From Pseudomonas sp. WN033 (GTDB lineage Bacteria; Pseudomonadota; Gammaproteobacteria; Pseudomonadales; Pseudomonadaceae), in contig NSKG01000002.1 in assembly GCA_002287035.1 (NCBI GenBank), positions 496,001 through 560,000 on the forward strand: a DNA stretch of 64,000 nucleotides, written 5' to 3'. Under the pieces are notes generated by a model, which was not told the origin of the DNA, did no database searches, and worked only from the letters and a program-made list of their open reading frames with translations. Below, piece after piece: positions 9,048 through 21,508 of this stretch (within the stretch, counting starts at the first letter, position 1; the number at the start of each line of letters is the position of its first letter). The position numbers and the translations under genes are program-made.

Positions 9048-10373
9048 TCAGGAGTCTGCAGAGGCGGCCGGAACTCTCAAATGCCCATGCCGCAACTGCT
9101 CCGCCAGTATAGCCAGCACCAGGGCAACCAGCACAGGCACCAGCCAACCCAGCCCATCCTGAGCCAGCGGCAAACGATCCAGCCAGCCGGCCGAAGTAAT
9201 CAGCTCGGCGGCCTTGAGGCCGTCCACTACACCGAACACCAGAGTAACCAGCATCACCGGACGCATGATATTGCCCGGACGCGCCCAGTTGCCACACAGC
9301 AGGCCCAGACACACCAGCACAATAGCCAACGGGTACAGCCCCACCAGTACCGGCACCGACACCTGGATCAGGTTGTCCAGGCCCTGATTGGCCACCCCCA
9401 GACTGAACAGCGCAAAAACCCAGACCACAGAGGCGTAACTGACCGGCAACCAGCGACTGAAGAACTCGCCACAGGCCGTCAACAGACCCACAGCGGTGGT
9501 CATACAGGCCAGGATGATTACCAGCGCCAGCAGCAGGCTGCCTAAGGTGCCGAACCGGTACTGCACGTAAGCGGCCAGGATCTGTCCGCCATTGGCACCT
9601 TCGGCCACCAAACTGCCGCTGGTCGAGCCCAAATGGAACAGTGCCAGGTACACCAGTGACAGACCGATGGCCGCCACCACCCCGGCAATGACGGTATAAC
9701 GGGTAACCAGCGCCTCATTGCTAACCGCCCGGTCACGAATCGCCGTGGTGATCACGATGCCGTAAACCAGCGCGCCCAGCGTATCCATGGTCAGATAACC
9801 TTGCAGGAAGCCCTGAATCATCGGGCTGCTGCGATAGGCGCCAGAGGCCAGACTCTGCTCCCCTGCCGGCATCAGCAGCGCAGCGCAGCCAAGTACGATC
9901 AGACACAGCAGCAACAGCGGGGTAATGAACTTGCCCACCCGGTCAATCAGCCGCCCGGGATTGAGCGCCAGCCCGATCACCAGCAGGAAGTAGATCAGGG
10001 TATAGATCAGCAATGCCTTCCAGTCGCTGCCTGTGAAGGGCGCGACACCCATTTCATAAGACACCACGGCAGTACGCGGCGTGGCAAACAGCGGACCAAT
10101 CGCCAGATAGACCAGCACTGCCAGCGCCAGGCCAGCGGTACGTCCCAACGGCGCCGTCAAGGTATCCAGCCCGCCACCGACCCTAGCCAGCGCCACTACG
10201 GTCAACAACGGCAGACCCACTGCCGTGAGCAGAAAGCCTAACGAAGTCAGGCCCATTTGATCACCAGCGGCCAGACCGGCGCTTGGCGGGAAAATTACGT
10301 TACCGGCACCCAGGAACAGGGCAAAGGTCATGAACCCCAGGGCCAGCAAATCGAACGGTTTAAGTGTAGTCAT
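9048..10373 (-). CDS. braB: Branched-chain amino acid transport system II carrier protein
   Basis: A 441-residue polytopic membrane carrier of the LIVCS family that imports Leu, Ile and Val by cation symport. Seen: about twelve hydrophobic segments and the N-terminal family signature FALFLGAGNVIFPPSAGL, with PLFATPRTAVVSYEMG near residue 95. It sits beside sucD, as braB does in P. aeruginosa, which supports the symbol; BraB and BraZ types cannot be separated on sequence alone here. The ribosome site is weak. The transcript follows the sucD terminator, so it is probably a separate unit. Confidence 0.9.
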   Translation of the reverse strand: MTTLKPFDLLALGFMTFALFLGAGNVIFPPSAGLAAGDQMGLTSLGFLLTAVGLPLLTVVALARVGGGLDTLTAPLGRTAGLALAVLVYLAIGPLFATPRTAVVSYEMGVAPFTGSDWKALLIYTLIYFLLVIGLALNPGRLIDRVGKFITPLLLLCLIVLGCAALLMPAGEQSLASGAYRSSPMIQGFLQGYLTMDTLGALVYGIVITTAIRDRAVSNEALVTRYTVIAGVVAAIGLSLVYLALFHLGSTSGSLVAEGANGGQILAAYVQYRFGTLGSLLLALVIILACMTTAVGLLTACGEFFSRWLPVSYASVVWVFALFSLGVANQGLDNLIQVSVPVLVGLYPLAIVLVCLGLLCGNWARPGNIMRPVMLVTLVFGVVDGLKAAELITSAGWLDRLPLAQDGLGWLVPVLVALVLAILAEQLRHGHLRVPAASADS

Positions 10374-10446
10374 AACAATCGTGCGAGGGCATCCTGCCGC
10401 TTGTCTCGCGCTTACTCCAGATTGCAGGATAAAAGGATCAATAAAA

Positions 10447-10470
10447 CAAACCCCGCCGAAGCGGGGTTTG
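10447..10470 (-). terminator. Rho-independent terminator of the suc operon
   Basis: A 10-bp perfect stem (caaaccccgc / gcggggtttg) with a CGAA loop on the plus strand, 23 bases past the sucD stop. Read on the minus strand it is followed by TTTATT, a fair U-tract. Confidence 0.85.
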
Positions 10471-10493
10471 TCAGGGCCTAAGTAGATCAGGCC

Positions 10494-11375
10494 TTACTTC
10501 ATGGTCCAGCCAGTCAACTCGGCCAGCGCTGCGCCGATATCGGCCAGCGAACGCACGGTTTTGACGCCGGCGTCTTCCAAAGCAGCAAACTTCTCGTCAG
10601 CAGTACCCTTGCCACCGGAGATGATCGCACCAGCATGGCCCATACGCTTGCCGGCCGGAGCGGTCACACCAGCGATGTAGGACACAACCGGCTTGGTGAC
10701 GTTGGCCTTGATGAAGGCTGCGGCCTCTTCCTCGGCACTACCACCAATCTCACCGATCATGACGATGGCTTCGGTCTTCGGGTCGTCCTGGAACAGCTTC
10801 AGGATATCGATAAAGTTGGAACCCGGGATCGGGTCACCACCGATGCCCACACAGGTGGACTGACCGAAACCGGCGTCAGTGGTCTGCTTGACGGCTTCAT
10901 AGGTCAGGGTGCCGGAACGCGAAACGATACCGACCTTGCCCGGCAGGTGAATGTGACCAGGCATGATGCCGATCTTGCACTCGCCGGGAGTGATCACGCC
11001 CGGGCAGTTCGGGCCGATCAGGCGCACACCCAGCTCGTCACACTTGACCTTGGCGTCGAGCATGTCGAGAGTCGGGATACCTTCGGTGATGCAGACGATC
11101 AGCTTGATACCAGCGTTAGCGGCTTCCAGGATCGAGTCCTTGCAGAACGGAGCCGGTACATAGATGACGCTGGCGTCAGCACCGGTGGCCTCAACGGCTT
11201 CGGCAACGGTGTTGAACACCGGCAGGCCTAGGTGGGTGGTACCGCCCTTGCCGGGGGTAACGCCGCCAACCATCTGGGTGCCGTAGGCAATCGCCTGTTC
11301 GGAGTGGAAAGTGCCCTGGGAACCGGTAAAGCCCTGGCAGATGACTTTGGTGTCTTTGTTGATCAGGATGCTCAT
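10494..11375 (-). CDS. sucD: Succinate-CoA ligase, alpha subunit
   Basis: A 293-residue alpha subunit of succinyl-CoA synthetase, which converts succinyl-CoA, ADP/GDP and phosphate to succinate, CoA and ATP/GTP in the TCA cycle. Seen: the CoA-binding N-terminus ([18 protein letters not shown]), the central [10 protein letters not shown], and the phosphohistidine segment [10 protein letters not shown] with His at about 247. The ATG overlaps the sucC stop by one base (TAATG), so the two subunits are translationally coupled. Last gene of the sdh-suc block. Confidence 0.98.
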   Translation of the reverse strand: MSILINKDTKVICQGFTGSQGTFHSEQAIAYGTQMVGGVTPGKGGTTHLGLPVFNTVAEAVEATGADASVIYVPAPFCKDSILEAANAGIKLIVCITEGIPTLDMLDAKVKCDELGVRLIGPNCPGVITPGECKIGIMPGHIHLPGKVGIVSRSGTLTYEAVKQTTDAGFGQSTCVGIGGDPIPGSNFIDILKLFQDDPKTEAIVMIGEIGGSAEEEAAAFIKANVTKPVVSYIAGVTAPAGKRMGHAGAIISGGKGTADEKFAALEDAGVKTVRSLADIGAALAELTGWTMK

Positions 11376-12541
11376 TATTTACCCTCCGCGGCCTTGACGA
11401 CTTGCTGGGCAGCGTCGGTCAGACTGGTTGCAGCGATGATATTCAGACCACTTTCGGCCAGGACCTTGGCGCCCAGGTCAGCGTTGTTGCCTTCCAGACG
11501 CACAACAACCGGCACTTTCACACCAACTTCCTTGACCGCGCCGATGATGCCTTCGGCGATCATGTCGCAGCGCACGATACCGCCGAAGATGTTGACCAGA
11601 ACAGCCTGGACATTGCTGTCGGACAGGATGATCTTGAACGCTTCGGTTACCCGCTCCTTGGTCGCACCGCCGCCAACATCGAGGAAGTTGGCCGGCTTGC
11701 CGCCGTGCAGGTTGACGATGTCCATGGTACCCATGGCCAGACCGGCACCGTTAACCATGCAGCCGATATTGCCTTCCAGGGCAACGTAGTTCAGTTCGAA
11801 CTTGGCAGCGTGGGCTTCACGCGGATCGTCCTGGGACGGATCGTGCATGGCACGCAGCTTGGGCTGACGGTACATGGCGTTGCCGTCGATGTTGATCTTG
11901 GCGTCCAGGCAGTGCAGGTTGCCGTCTTCCTTGATCACCAGCGGGTTGATTTCCAGCAGGGCCAGATCGTAGTCGGCGAACAGTTTGCCCAGACCGACGA
12001 AGATATTGGTGAACTGCTTGATCTGGTCGCCTTTCAGGCCCAGTTTGAAAGCCAGTTCGCGGCCCTGATAGGGCTGCGGGCCAACCAGAGGGTCGATAGT
12101 GGCCTTGAGGATCTTCTCCGGAGTTTCCTCGGCGACCTTCTCAATCTCGACACCACCTTCGGTGGAGGCCATGAACACGATACGACGGGTGGAGCGATCA
12201 ACCACGGCGCCGAGGTAGAGTTCCTGAGCAATATCGGTGCAGGATTCAACCAGAATCTTGCTGACCGGCTGACCATTGGCGTCTGTCTGGTAAGTCACCA
12301 GACGCTGACCCAGCCACTGCTCAGCGAAAGCCTTGGCGTCTTCGCGGCTCTTGACCAGCTTCACACCGCCAGCCTTGCCACGACCACCGGCATGCACCTG
12401 GGCTTTGACAACCCACATGTCGCCGCCGATCTTGTCGCAGGCTTCAGCCGCTTCTTCGGGAGTGTCTACAGCAAAGCCTTTGGATACAGGAAGACCGTAT
12501 TCAGCGAACAGCTGCTTCCCCTGATATTCGTGAAGATTCAT
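11375..12541 (-). CDS. sucC: Succinate-CoA ligase, beta subunit
   Basis: A 388-residue beta subunit of succinyl-CoA synthetase, exactly the usual length. Seen: the ATP-grasp N-terminus ([18 protein letters not shown]), the [17 protein letters not shown] nucleotide loop, the metal-binding LLEINPLV, and the C-terminal CoA-ligase domain with [10 protein letters not shown]. It pairs with SucD in the cytosol. It is 178 bases downstream of lpdG, a gap holding a strong hairpin, so sucCD may have separate control. Confidence 0.98.
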   Translation of the reverse strand: MNLHEYQGKQLFAEYGLPVSKGFAVDTPEEAAEACDKIGGDMWVVKAQVHAGGRGKAGGVKLVKSREDAKAFAEQWLGQRLVTYQTDANGQPVSKILVESCTDIAQELYLGAVVDRSTRRIVFMASTEGGVEIEKVAEETPEKILKATIDPLVGPQPYQGRELAFKLGLKGDQIKQFTNIFVGLGKLFADYDLALLEINPLVIKEDGNLHCLDAKINIDGNAMYRQPKLRAMHDPSQDDPREAHAAKFELNYVALEGNIGCMVNGAGLAMGTMDIVNLHGGKPANFLDVGGGATKERVTEAFKIILSDSNVQAVLVNIFGGIVRCDMIAEGIIGAVKEVGVKVPVVVRLEGNNADLGAKVLAESGLNIIAATSLTDAAQQVVKAAEGK

Positions 12542-12674
12542 GCTTATCTACCGTTTCATCGTGTAGGAATTGCGTTTATGACAGTAGCCGACCTGCACCA
12601 CCGCCACCCTTGACCTTCCGGAGAAGGTCCAACCGGCCGCAACCGGAATTGCCACATCGTGCTGAAGCCAACCC

Positions 12675-12705
12675 GACTACCGGGCCCAATCAGGACCCGG
12701 TAGTC
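12675..12705 (-). other. Perfect inverted repeat between lpdG and sucC
   Basis: A 10-bp perfect stem (gactaccggg / cccggtagtc) with an 11-base loop, 15 bases past the lpdG stop. A second, shorter hairpin (gaccttc / gaaggtc, 12612-12629) lies nearer sucC. Neither has a U-tract, so partial termination or RNA processing is more likely than full termination. Confidence 0.55.
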
Positions 12706-12719
12706 ACGGACGCGCTAGT

Positions 12720-14233
<1,514 letters not shown>

Positions 14234-14241
14234 AGCGAGGT

Positions 14242-15474
14242 TCAGACTTCCAGCAGCAGACGAGCCGGGTCTTCCAACAGGTCCTTGATGGCCACCAGGA
14301 AGCTTACCGCCTCCTTGCCGTCGATCAGACGATGGTCGTAGGACAGGGCCAGATACATCATCGGCAGGATCACCACCTGACCGTTAACCGCCATCGGGCG
14401 CTCCTGGATCTTGTGCATGCCCAGAATTGCAGTTTGCGGCGGGTTGACGATAGGCGATGACAGCAGTGAACCGAACACACCACCATTGGAAATGGTGAAG
14501 GTGCCGCCGGTCATTTCTTCGATCGACAGTTTGCCATCACGCGCCTTGCGGCCGTAGTCGGCGATACCACCTTCGATCTGAGCCAGGCTCATGAACTCGG
14601 CGTTGCGCAGGACCGGCACGACCAGGCCACGATCACTGGATACGGCGACGCCGATGTCCATGTAGCCGTGGTAGACGATGTCGTTGCCATCGATGGAAGC
14701 GTTGACTCCCGGGAAGCGCTTGAGCGCCTCAGTAACGGCCTTGACGAAGAACGACATGAAGCCCAGGCGCACGCCGTTGTGCTTCTTCTCGAACAGGTCC
14801 TTGTACTTGCTGCGCAGGTCCATGACCGGCTTCATGTTGACTTCGTTGTAGGTAGTCAGCATAGCCATGCTCGACTGGGCAGAAACCAGACGCTCGGCAA
14901 CGCGGGCGCGCAAACGAGTCATGGGCACGCGCTTCTCGATCCGGTCACCCTCACCCAGGCTGACTGCCGGGGCCGCCGCAGCGGGCTTGGCAGCCGCAGC
15001 CGGAGCGGCTTGTGGAGCATTTTTCTTGGCTTCGATGGCGTTCAGCACGTCTTCCTTGGTGATCCGGCCACCTTTGCCAGTGCCGTTGATTTCACCAGAG
15101 CTCAGGCCGTTCTCTTCAGCCAGTTTGCGCGCAGCCGGCGACAGCAGCAGCTCGTCATCCGACTCGGCCGCCTTGGCAGCCGGTGCGGCTTCGGCTTTGG
15201 CTTCAGACTTTGCTTCAGCCTTGGGAGCGGCAGTCGCGCCAGCGTTCAGGGTGCCCAGCAACTCACCACTGAGCACGGTATCGCCTTCCTTCTTGGCGAT
15301 ATCGCCCAGTACGCCGTCAGCCTCGGCCAGTACTTCCATCACAACCTTGTCGGTCTCGATGTCGACGATCAGTTCGTCACGCTTGACGGCATCGCCAGGC
15401 TGCTTGTGCCAGGTGGCCACGGTGCCATCGGCAACCGATTCCGGAAAAGTGGGGGCTTTGATTTCAATAGCCAT
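14242..15474 (-). CDS. sucB: Dihydrolipoamide succinyltransferase (E2 of 2-oxoglutarate dehydrogenase)
   Basis: A 410-residue E2 core protein. Seen: an N-terminal lipoyl domain with the lipoylated Lys43 in ETDKVVMEV; an Ala/Lys/Pro linker (about 80-105 and 155-170) that includes [17 protein letters not shown]; a peripheral subunit-binding domain ([16 protein letters not shown], about 110-145); and a C-terminal acyltransferase domain with catalytic HRLIDG around residues 381-386. It transfers the succinyl group to CoA. It starts 38 bases after the sucA stop with an AAGGATC ribosome site. Confidence 0.98.
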   Translation of the reverse strand: MAIEIKAPTFPESVADGTVATWHKQPGDAVKRDELIVDIETDKVVMEVLAEADGVLGDIAKKEGDTVLSGELLGTLNAGATAAPKAEAKSEAKAEAAPAAKAAESDDELLLSPAARKLAEENGLSSGEINGTGKGGRITKEDVLNAIEAKKNAPQAAPAAAAKPAAAAPAVSLGEGDRIEKRVPMTRLRARVAERLVSAQSSMAMLTTYNEVNMKPVMDLRSKYKDLFEKKHNGVRLGFMSFFVKAVTEALKRFPGVNASIDGNDIVYHGYMDIGVAVSSDRGLVVPVLRNAEFMSLAQIEGGIADYGRKARDGKLSIEEMTGGTFTISNGGVFGSLLSSPIVNPPQTAILGMHKIQERPMAVNGQVVILPMMYLALSYDHRLIDGKEAVSFLVAIKDLLEDPARLLLEV

Positions 15475-15512
15475 TGTCGATCCTTATGAATTCTTCGTTA
15501 GCTGCAAGGTGC

Positions 15513-18347
15513 TCAAACAGTAAAGGCGTCCTGCAGGAGTTTTTCCTGTTGTTCCGCGTGCATGGACGGGTAGCCGCAAGCCGGTGCCGCCGAAGCTTCA
15601 CGACCAGCGTAGTCCAGATACAGATTCTTGACCTTGTGCTGAGCGAGAACCCGACGCATGTGGTGCTGACTGGAGTACCAGGCGCCTTGGTTCATCGGCT
15701 CTTCCTGACACCAGACCACCTTCTTCAGGTTCTTGTAGGGTGCCAGCACTTCGGCCAGGTCGTCCTCGGGGAACGGATACAGTTGCTCAATCCGGATGAT
15801 GGCAATGTTGTCCTGTCCTTCGTTGCGACGCTTTTCCAACAGATCGTAATAAACCTTGCCGCTGCACATGACCACCCGATCGACCTTCTTCGGATCGATG
15901 CTGTCGATCTCCGGGATCACGGTGTGGAAGGAACCGTCGGCCAGTTCTTCCAGGGTAGATGTGGCCAGCTTGTGGCGCAGCAGCGACTTCGGCGTCAGAG
16001 CGATCAGCGGCTTGCGCAGCGGACGGATTACCTGACGGCGAAGCATGTGATAAACCTGAGCCGGGGTCGAAGGCACGCAGACCTGAATGTTGTGCTCGGC
16101 GCACAATTGCAGGAAGCGCTCCAGACGCGCCGAAGAGTGTTCCGGGCCCTGACCTTCATAGCCATGCGGCAGCAGCATGGTCAGGCCGCACAGACGACCC
16201 CACTTGTGCTCGCCACTGGTGATGAACTGGTCAACTACCACCTGGGCACCGTTGAAGAAGTCACCGAACTGGGCTTCCCAGATCACCAGCGCATTCGGCG
16301 TGGTGGTGGCGTAGCCGTATTCGAAGGCCAGTACTGCCTCTTCGGACAACAGCGAATCATAAATGTCAAAACGCGGCTGTGGCTCGGCCAGATTGGCCAG
16401 CGGAATATAAGGTACGCCATCCTTCTGGTTGTGCAGCACGGCATGGCGATGCGAGAAAGTGCCACGCCCAACATCCTGGCCGGTGATCCGGATCGGATGG
16501 CCTTCATGCAGCAAAGTGGCGTAGGCCATGGTCTCGGCAAAGCCCCAGTTCAGCGCCAGCGCACCGGCGGCCATCTTGCGGCGGTCTTCGACGATCTTGC
16601 CAACCTGGCGCTGCAACACCAGACCGTCCGGCAGGCTGTTCAGGCGATTGGCCAGTTCCTGCAGGGTCTTGAGGTCGAAACGGGTGTCATGACGCGCGGT
16701 CCACTTGTGGCCCAGGTACGGAGCCCAGTCGACGAACGAACCAGTATCCGGCTCCTTGACCAGGCTCTTGACCACGTGCTGGCCGTTGTCCAGCGCGTTG
16801 CGGTAGTCCTCGATCTTGGCCTGCACATCATCGCCGCTCAGTACACCTTCGGCCACCAGACGCTCGGCATACAGCTCGCGAGTCGTCGGATGCTTGGCGA
16901 TTTTCTCGTACATCAACGGCTGGGTACCGGACGGCTCGTCAGCTTCGTTGTGGCCACGACGACGGTAGCAGACCAGATCGATCACCACGTCACGCTTGAA
17001 CTGCATGCGGTAGTCGACAGCCAGTTGGGTAACGAACAGCACAGCTTCCGGATCATCGCCATTCACATGGAAGATCGGCGCCTGAATCATCTTCGCCACG
17101 TCGGTGCAGTACTCGGTGGAACGTGCATCTTCCTGACGGCTGGTGGTGAAGCCGACCTGGTTGTTGACGATGATGTGGATAGTCCCACCGGTCTTGTAGG
17201 CCCGGGTTTGGGACATCTGGAAGGTTTCCATGACCACGCCCTGACCGGCAAAGGCGGCGTCGCCGTGGATACTGATCGGCAGTACCTTGTCGCCAGTGAC
17301 ATCCTTTCGGCGATCCTGACGGGCACGCACTGAACCTTCGACTACCGGAGAAACGATCTCCAGGTGCGAAGGGTTGAATGCCAGAGCCAAGTGGACTTCA
17401 CCACCGGAGGTCATGACGTTGGACGAGAAGCCCTGGTGGTATTTAACGTCACCGGAGCCCAGATCGATGATCTTCTTGCCTTCGAACTCGTCGAACAAAT
17501 CACGCGGGTTTTTGCCCAGGGTGTTGACCAGTACGTTCAGGCGGCCACGGTGAGCCATGCCCAGCACCACTTCGCTGGTGCCGTAGGAGCCGGCGCGCTG
17601 AATAATTTCGTCCAGCATCGGGATCAGGCTCTCGCCACCCTCGACGCCGAAACGCTTGGTGCCCGGGTATTTGGTGCCCAGATATTTTTCCAGACCTTCA
17701 GCGGCAGTCAGGCGCTCGAGCAGATGACGCTTGCTCTCGACCGAGTGCTGCGGCTTGCCACGCACGCTTTCCAGACGCTGCTGGAACCAGCGGCGCTGGT
17801 TGGAGTCGACGATGTGCATGTATTCTGCACCGTAAGTCGAGCAGTAGGTCGACTTCAGTGCCTCGAGGATTTCACGCAGAGTGGCCTCTTCCTTGCCAAT
17901 CTGCAGTTCGCCGGTATGGAACGGAGTGTCCAGATCAGCGTCGGTCAGACCGTAATCATCGAGGCTCAGATCAGCGATTGCTTCCCGCTTCCACAAACCC
18001 AGCGGATCCAGGGTAGAGGCCTGATGGCCACGCATGCGGTAGGCCTGGATCAGGCGCAGGACATCAACCTGCTTTTTCTCATGAGCACTGCTGACTTGAC
18101 CGGCAACAGCCTGAGGGCGGCGCTGGTTGCGGGTGAGCAGTTCGAAGTGTTCACGAATGGTGGAATGGGAAATATCCGACGCAGCATAACCGTTGACCTG
18201 GGGCAGCTTCTGAAAATAGCTGCGCCACTCTTCGGCGACGCTGTTCGGGTCGTGCAGATAGAGCTCGTAGAGCTCCTCAACGTAGGAGGCATTCCCACCG
18301 GATAGATGAGATGTGCTCCACAGCTGCTGCATTTCGCTGTCTGGCAT
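15513..18347 (-). CDS. sucA: 2-oxoglutarate dehydrogenase E1 component
   Basis: A 944-residue thiamine-diphosphate enzyme that decarboxylates 2-oxoglutarate and succinylates the lipoyl group of SucB. Seen: the E1o N-terminus (SYVEELYELYLHDPNSV), the active-site region LGMAHRGRLNVLVN, the ThDP motif GDAAFAGQG followed by NNQVGFTTS, and the C-terminal transketolase-like half (FEYGYATTTPNALVIWEAQFGDF). Length is normal for the family. The ATG follows AGAGGG. The 303-base gap to sdhB suggests that suc genes can be controlled apart from sdh. Confidence 0.98.
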   Translation of the reverse strand: MPDSEMQQLWSTSHLSGGNASYVEELYELYLHDPNSVAEEWRSYFQKLPQVNGYAASDISHSTIREHFELLTRNQRRPQAVAGQVSSAHEKKQVDVLRLIQAYRMRGHQASTLDPLGLWKREAIADLSLDDYGLTDADLDTPFHTGELQIGKEEATLREILEALKSTYCSTYGAEYMHIVDSNQRRWFQQRLESVRGKPQHSVESKRHLLERLTAAEGLEKYLGTKYPGTKRFGVEGGESLIPMLDEIIQRAGSYGTSEVVLGMAHRGRLNVLVNTLGKNPRDLFDEFEGKKIIDLGSGDVKYHQGFSSNVMTSGGEVHLALAFNPSHLEIVSPVVEGSVRARQDRRKDVTGDKVLPISIHGDAAFAGQGVVMETFQMSQTRAYKTGGTIHIIVNNQVGFTTSRQEDARSTEYCTDVAKMIQAPIFHVNGDDPEAVLFVTQLAVDYRMQFKRDVVIDLVCYRRRGHNEADEPSGTQPLMYEKIAKHPTTRELYAERLVAEGVLSGDDVQAKIEDYRNALDNGQHVVKSLVKEPDTGSFVDWAPYLGHKWTARHDTRFDLKTLQELANRLNSLPDGLVLQRQVGKIVEDRRKMAAGALALNWGFAETMAYATLLHEGHPIRITGQDVGRGTFSHRHAVLHNQKDGVPYIPLANLAEPQPRFDIYDSLLSEEAVLAFEYGYATTTPNALVIWEAQFGDFFNGAQVVVDQFITSGEHKWGRLCGLTMLLPHGYEGQGPEHSSARLERFLQLCAEHNIQVCVPSTPAQVYHMLRRQVIRPLRKPLIALTPKSLLRHKLATSTLEELADGSFHTVIPEIDSIDPKKVDRVVMCSGKVYYDLLEKRRNEGQDNIAIIRIEQLYPFPEDDLAEVLAPYKNLKKVVWCQEEPMNQGAWYSSQHHMRRVLAQHKVKNLYLDYAGREASAAPACGYPSMHAEQQEKLLQDAFTV

Positions 18348-18650
18348 GCTTGGTCACCCTCTATAAGGGGACACCACCTGGCGCAAAGACCATTAATTGG
18401 CAAAACACTGCCATCCGTGCAGAACCGACCAGAGGGTTGCCGGCATTGTCTCTACCGATCGCCCTACCCTGCCCAGGCTCTGCGAAACCGGAAAATTGCC
18501 GGCCCCGACAGATAGTTCGGGTGTTACCCGATTGCCCCTGTTGGTTTAGGTATTACAAACCGCGGCTTTGTGAGCTGCGGCCCGATTCACTTCTGACCGG
18601 CACCCTATAGCAGGTGCCGGCACAGGTTCATTTGATGCAGAGATCGCCGA
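18348..18650 (-). other. Structured 303-base gap between sdhB and sucA
   Basis: No coding potential. It holds a perfect 8-bp hairpin (ccggcacc / ggtgccgg, 18597-18620) about 30 bases past the sdhB stop, without a U-tract. A good sigma-70 promoter for sucA could not be identified by eye: a TTATAG-like -10 at 18361-18366 has no matching -35. The layout allows read-through from sdh with partial termination. Confidence 0.45.
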
Positions 18651-19355
18651 TCAGGTTCCGCTCTGCAGCAACATGTTGCGGATGTGGCCAATGGCACGGG
18701 TCGGGTTCAGACCCTTGGGGCACACATTCACGCAGTTCATGATGCCGCGGCAACGAAATACGCTGAACGGATCGTCCAGTGCTGCCAGACGCTCTTCGGT
18801 CTGGGTGTCGCGGCTGTCCGCCAGGAAGCGGTAGGCTTGCAACAGACCCGCAGGGCCGATGAACTTGTCCGGGTTCCACCAGAACGACGGGCACGAAGTC
18901 GAACAGCAGGCACAGAGAATACACTCGTACAGGCCATCCAGCTTTTCGCGCTCCTCAGGCGACTGCAGGCGCTCGATAGCCGGCGCCGGCGTGTCATTCT
19001 GCAAATACGGCTGAACCTTTTCGTACTGCTTGTAGAAGATGCTCATATCCACGACCAGGTCACGGATTACCGGCAAACCCGGCAGCGGACGCAGCACCAG
19101 CTTGTTACCCTTGACCACAGCAGACAGCGGCGTGACGCAAGCCAGACCGTTCTTGCCGTTGATGTTCATACCGTCCGAGCCACATACGCCCTCGCGGCAG
19201 GAGCGACGGTAGGAAAAGCTGCCGTCCTGCTCCTTGATCAGCGCCAGCACGTCCAGGACCATGATGTCCTTGCCGCCGGTGTCGACCTGAAAGTCCTGCA
19301 TGTGGGGAGCGTTGTCGCTCTCCGGGTTGTAACGATAGACACTCACTTGCAACAT
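18651..19355 (-). CDS. sdhB: Succinate dehydrogenase iron-sulfur subunit
   Basis: A 234-residue electron-transfer subunit of complex II carrying [2Fe-2S], [4Fe-4S] and [3Fe-4S] centres. Seen: SCREGVCGSDGMNI for the first, ILCACCSTSCPS for the second, and CRGIMNCVNVCPKGLNP for the third. A GTG nine bases upstream could extend it, but it would sit directly on the Shine-Dalgarno; the ATG chosen has AAGG nine bases upstream and begins MLQVSVYRYNP, as in other pseudomonads. It lies 11 bases after sdhA. Confidence 0.98.
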   Translation of the reverse strand: MLQVSVYRYNPESDNAPHMQDFQVDTGGKDIMVLDVLALIKEQDGSFSYRRSCREGVCGSDGMNINGKNGLACVTPLSAVVKGNKLVLRPLPGLPVIRDLVVDMSIFYKQYEKVQPYLQNDTPAPAIERLQSPEEREKLDGLYECILCACCSTSCPSFWWNPDKFIGPAGLLQAYRFLADSRDTQTEERLAALDDPFSVFRCRGIMNCVNVCPKGLNPTRAIGHIRNMLLQSGT

Positions 19356-19366
19356 ATCGGTCACCC

Positions 19367-21139
19367 TTAGTAAGTACGTACTTTAGGTTCAAAGGCCGGA
19401 ACGGTTTTCGGCGCGAAGTTCACAGCCCGCTTGCTGACCTCTTTGGTCTCGGGCTTGTACAGGCTGTGGCACAGCCAGTTCGCGTCATCACGCTCCTCGA
19501 AGTCTTCACGGGCGTGCGCACCACGGCTTTCCTTGCGGATCTCCGCGGCAATCGCAGTAGCCTCAGCCACTTCGAGCAGGTTTTGCAGTTCCAGCGCTTC
19601 AATACGCGCGGTGTTGAATGCCTGGCTCTTGTCATTGATCTTGACGTTGGCAATACGCTCACGCAGATCAGCCAGTTGCTTGATACCCTTCTGCATGTAT
19701 TCACCGGTACGGAATACACCGAAGTAGTTCTGCATGCAGCTCTGCAGCTCTTTGCGCAGCGGAGCGACATCTTCGCCAGAGCTGCGCTCATTGAGGCCGG
19801 CCAGACGAGCCATGGAGGCATCGATGTCGGACTCGGAGGCGCCACGGTACTCGATGCCTTCCTTGAGCGCGCTTTCCAGGTGCAGACCGGCAGCCCGACC
19901 GAACACCACCAGATCCAGCAGAGAGTTGCCACCCAGACGGTTGGCGCCGTGTACGGATACGCAGGCCACTTCACCGACAGCAAACAGACCTTCGATGATC
20001 TTGTCGTTGCCGTTGGCATCCTGGGTGATCGCCTGACCATGGATATTGGTGGCGATGCCGCCCATCATGTAGTGACAGGTCGGAACAACAGGAACCGGAG
20101 CGACGACCGGATCAACGTGGGCAAAGGTCTTGGACAGTTCACAGATACCCGGCAGACGGCTGTGCAGAACCTCTTCACCGAGGTGATCGAGCTTCAGCAT
20201 CACGTGGTCGCCATCCGGACCACAACCATTACCGGCAAGGATTTCCTTGACCATGGAGCGGGCAACTACGTCGCGGCCAGCCAGGTCCTTGGCGTTGGGA
20301 GCATAGCGCTCCATGAAACGCTCGCCATGCTTGTTGATCAGGTAGCCACCCTCACCACGGCAACCTTCGGTCACCAGCACACCAGCGCCGGCGATACCGG
20401 TCGGGTGGAACTGCCACATTTCCATGTCCTGGGCCGGAACGCCGGCGCGCAGGGCCATACCCATGCCATCACCAGTATTGATCAGGGCATTGGTGGTCGA
20501 AGAGTAGATACGGCCGGCACCGCCAGTGGCCAGTACCGTGGCCTTGGCACGGATATAGACGGTTTCGCCAGTTTCGATGCAGATGGCGATGACACCAACG
20601 ATCGCGCCATCCTGGTTCTTGACCAGATCAACCGCGTACCACTCATTGAGGAAGGTGGTGTCGTGCTTGACGTTGTTCTGATACAGGGTATGCAGCAAAG
20701 CGTGACCGGTACGGTCAGCGGCGGCGCAGGTACGGGCTGCCTGGGTCGGGTTGTCCGGGCCCTTTGACTGACCACCGAACGGGCGCTGGTAAATGCGGCC
20801 TTGCTCGGTACGCGAGAACGGCAGCCCCATGTGCTCCAGCTCAAATACCGCTTCCGGGCCTACCGAACACATATATTCGATAGCGTCCTGGTCACCGATA
20901 TAGTCGGAACCCTTGACGGTATCGTACATGTGCCAGCGCCAGTCATCGTTCGGATCAGCCGAAGCGATGGCGCAGGTAATACCGCCCTGGGCGGATACAG
21001 TGTGCGAACGGGTCGGGAACACCTTGGTTACAACGGCAGTCTTGTGACCGCCCTGAGCCAGTTGCAGCGCAGCGCGCATACCGGCACCGCCACCACCCAC
21101 GATGATGGCATCAAAAGTCAGAGTACGCATGTTAGCCAT
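19367..21139 (-). CDS. sdhA: Succinate dehydrogenase flavoprotein subunit
   Basis: The 590-residue catalytic subunit of complex II: succinate to fumarate with covalent FAD. Seen: FAD-binding [12 protein letters not shown] near residues 12-23, the FAD-linked His46 in [10 protein letters not shown], substrate-site elements HPTGIAGAG and [15 protein letters not shown], and the C-terminal [16 protein letters not shown]. One loop reads [17 protein letters not shown], where the P. aeruginosa protein as I remember it has a Gly-rich DFGKGG segment. The start codon follows the sdhD stop with no gap. Confidence 0.98.
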   Translation of the reverse strand: MANMRTLTFDAIIVGGGGAGMRAALQLAQGGHKTAVVTKVFPTRSHTVSAQGGITCAIASADPNDDWRWHMYDTVKGSDYIGDQDAIEYMCSVGPEAVFELEHMGLPFSRTEQGRIYQRPFGGQSKGPDNPTQAARTCAAADRTGHALLHTLYQNNVKHDTTFLNEWYAVDLVKNQDGAIVGVIAICIETGETVYIRAKATVLATGGAGRIYSSTTNALINTGDGMGMALRAGVPAQDMEMWQFHPTGIAGAGVLVTEGCRGEGGYLINKHGERFMERYAPNAKDLAGRDVVARSMVKEILAGNGCGPDGDHVMLKLDHLGEEVLHSRLPGICELSKTFAHVDPVVAPVPVVPTCHYMMGGIATNIHGQAITQDANGNDKIIEGLFAVGEVACVSVHGANRLGGNSLLDLVVFGRAAGLHLESALKEGIEYRGASESDIDASMARLAGLNERSSGEDVAPLRKELQSCMQNYFGVFRTGEYMQKGIKQLADLRERIANVKINDKSQAFNTARIEALELQNLLEVAEATAIAAEIRKESRGAHAREDFEERDDANWLCHSLYKPETKEVSKRAVNFAPKTVPAFEPKVRTY

Positions 21140-21508
21140 TTAGAAACCCCACAGAATCTGCACGCCCCAGACGAAAAGAACAAACATGGCCAGACCACAA
21201 ACCGCCTGGAACAGGAAGCGGATCGGGGTAGCAGCTTTGCCAAGAGCCATGGGAGTCAGGTAATCGGTCGAGATGGTCCACATGCCGACCCAGGCGTGGA
21301 CACTCAGAGCCACCAGAGTGAGCAGGCTGAAGATTCGCATCCAGTTCTGGCTGAACAGACCGTGCCAGGCTTCATAGGTCAGACCCGGGTTGGCAACCAT
21401 CCAGCCCAGCAGGAACAGAACATATACCGCCAGAACCACAGCTGATACGCGCTGGACCATCCAGTCATAAAGACCGCTGCGCGACAGGTTGGTGACGTTG
21501 GTTACCAT
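21140..21508 (-). CDS. sdhD: Succinate dehydrogenase membrane anchor subunit SdhD
   Basis: A 122-residue anchor with three hydrophobic helices (about 18-38, 57-80 and 92-115) that helps bind haem b and ubiquinone. Seen: the family start MVTNVTNLSRSGLYDWMVQR, with RVSA near the quinone site, and HAWVGMWTISTDY, whose His is the likely haem ligand. An in-frame TTG six bases upstream is ignored in favour of the ATG. It overlaps the end of sdhC by seven bases. Confidence 0.95.
   Translation of the reverse strand: MVTNVTNLSRSGLYDWMVQRVSAVVLAVYVLFLLGWMVANPGLTYEAWHGLFSQNWMRIFSLLTLVALSVHAWVGMWTISTDYLTPMALGKAATPIRFLFQAVCGLAMFVLFVWGVQILWGF

Noticed and set aside
11402-12613. Plus-strand open frame of about 400 codons opposite sucC
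   Set aside because: It mirrors sucC; the real gene has all succinyl-CoA ligase motifs.
15474-18305. Plus-strand open frames opposite sucA
   Set aside because: They overlap the complete and motif-rich sucA on the other strand.
19466-20767. Plus-strand open frame opposite sdhA
   Set aside because: Shadow of sdhA.
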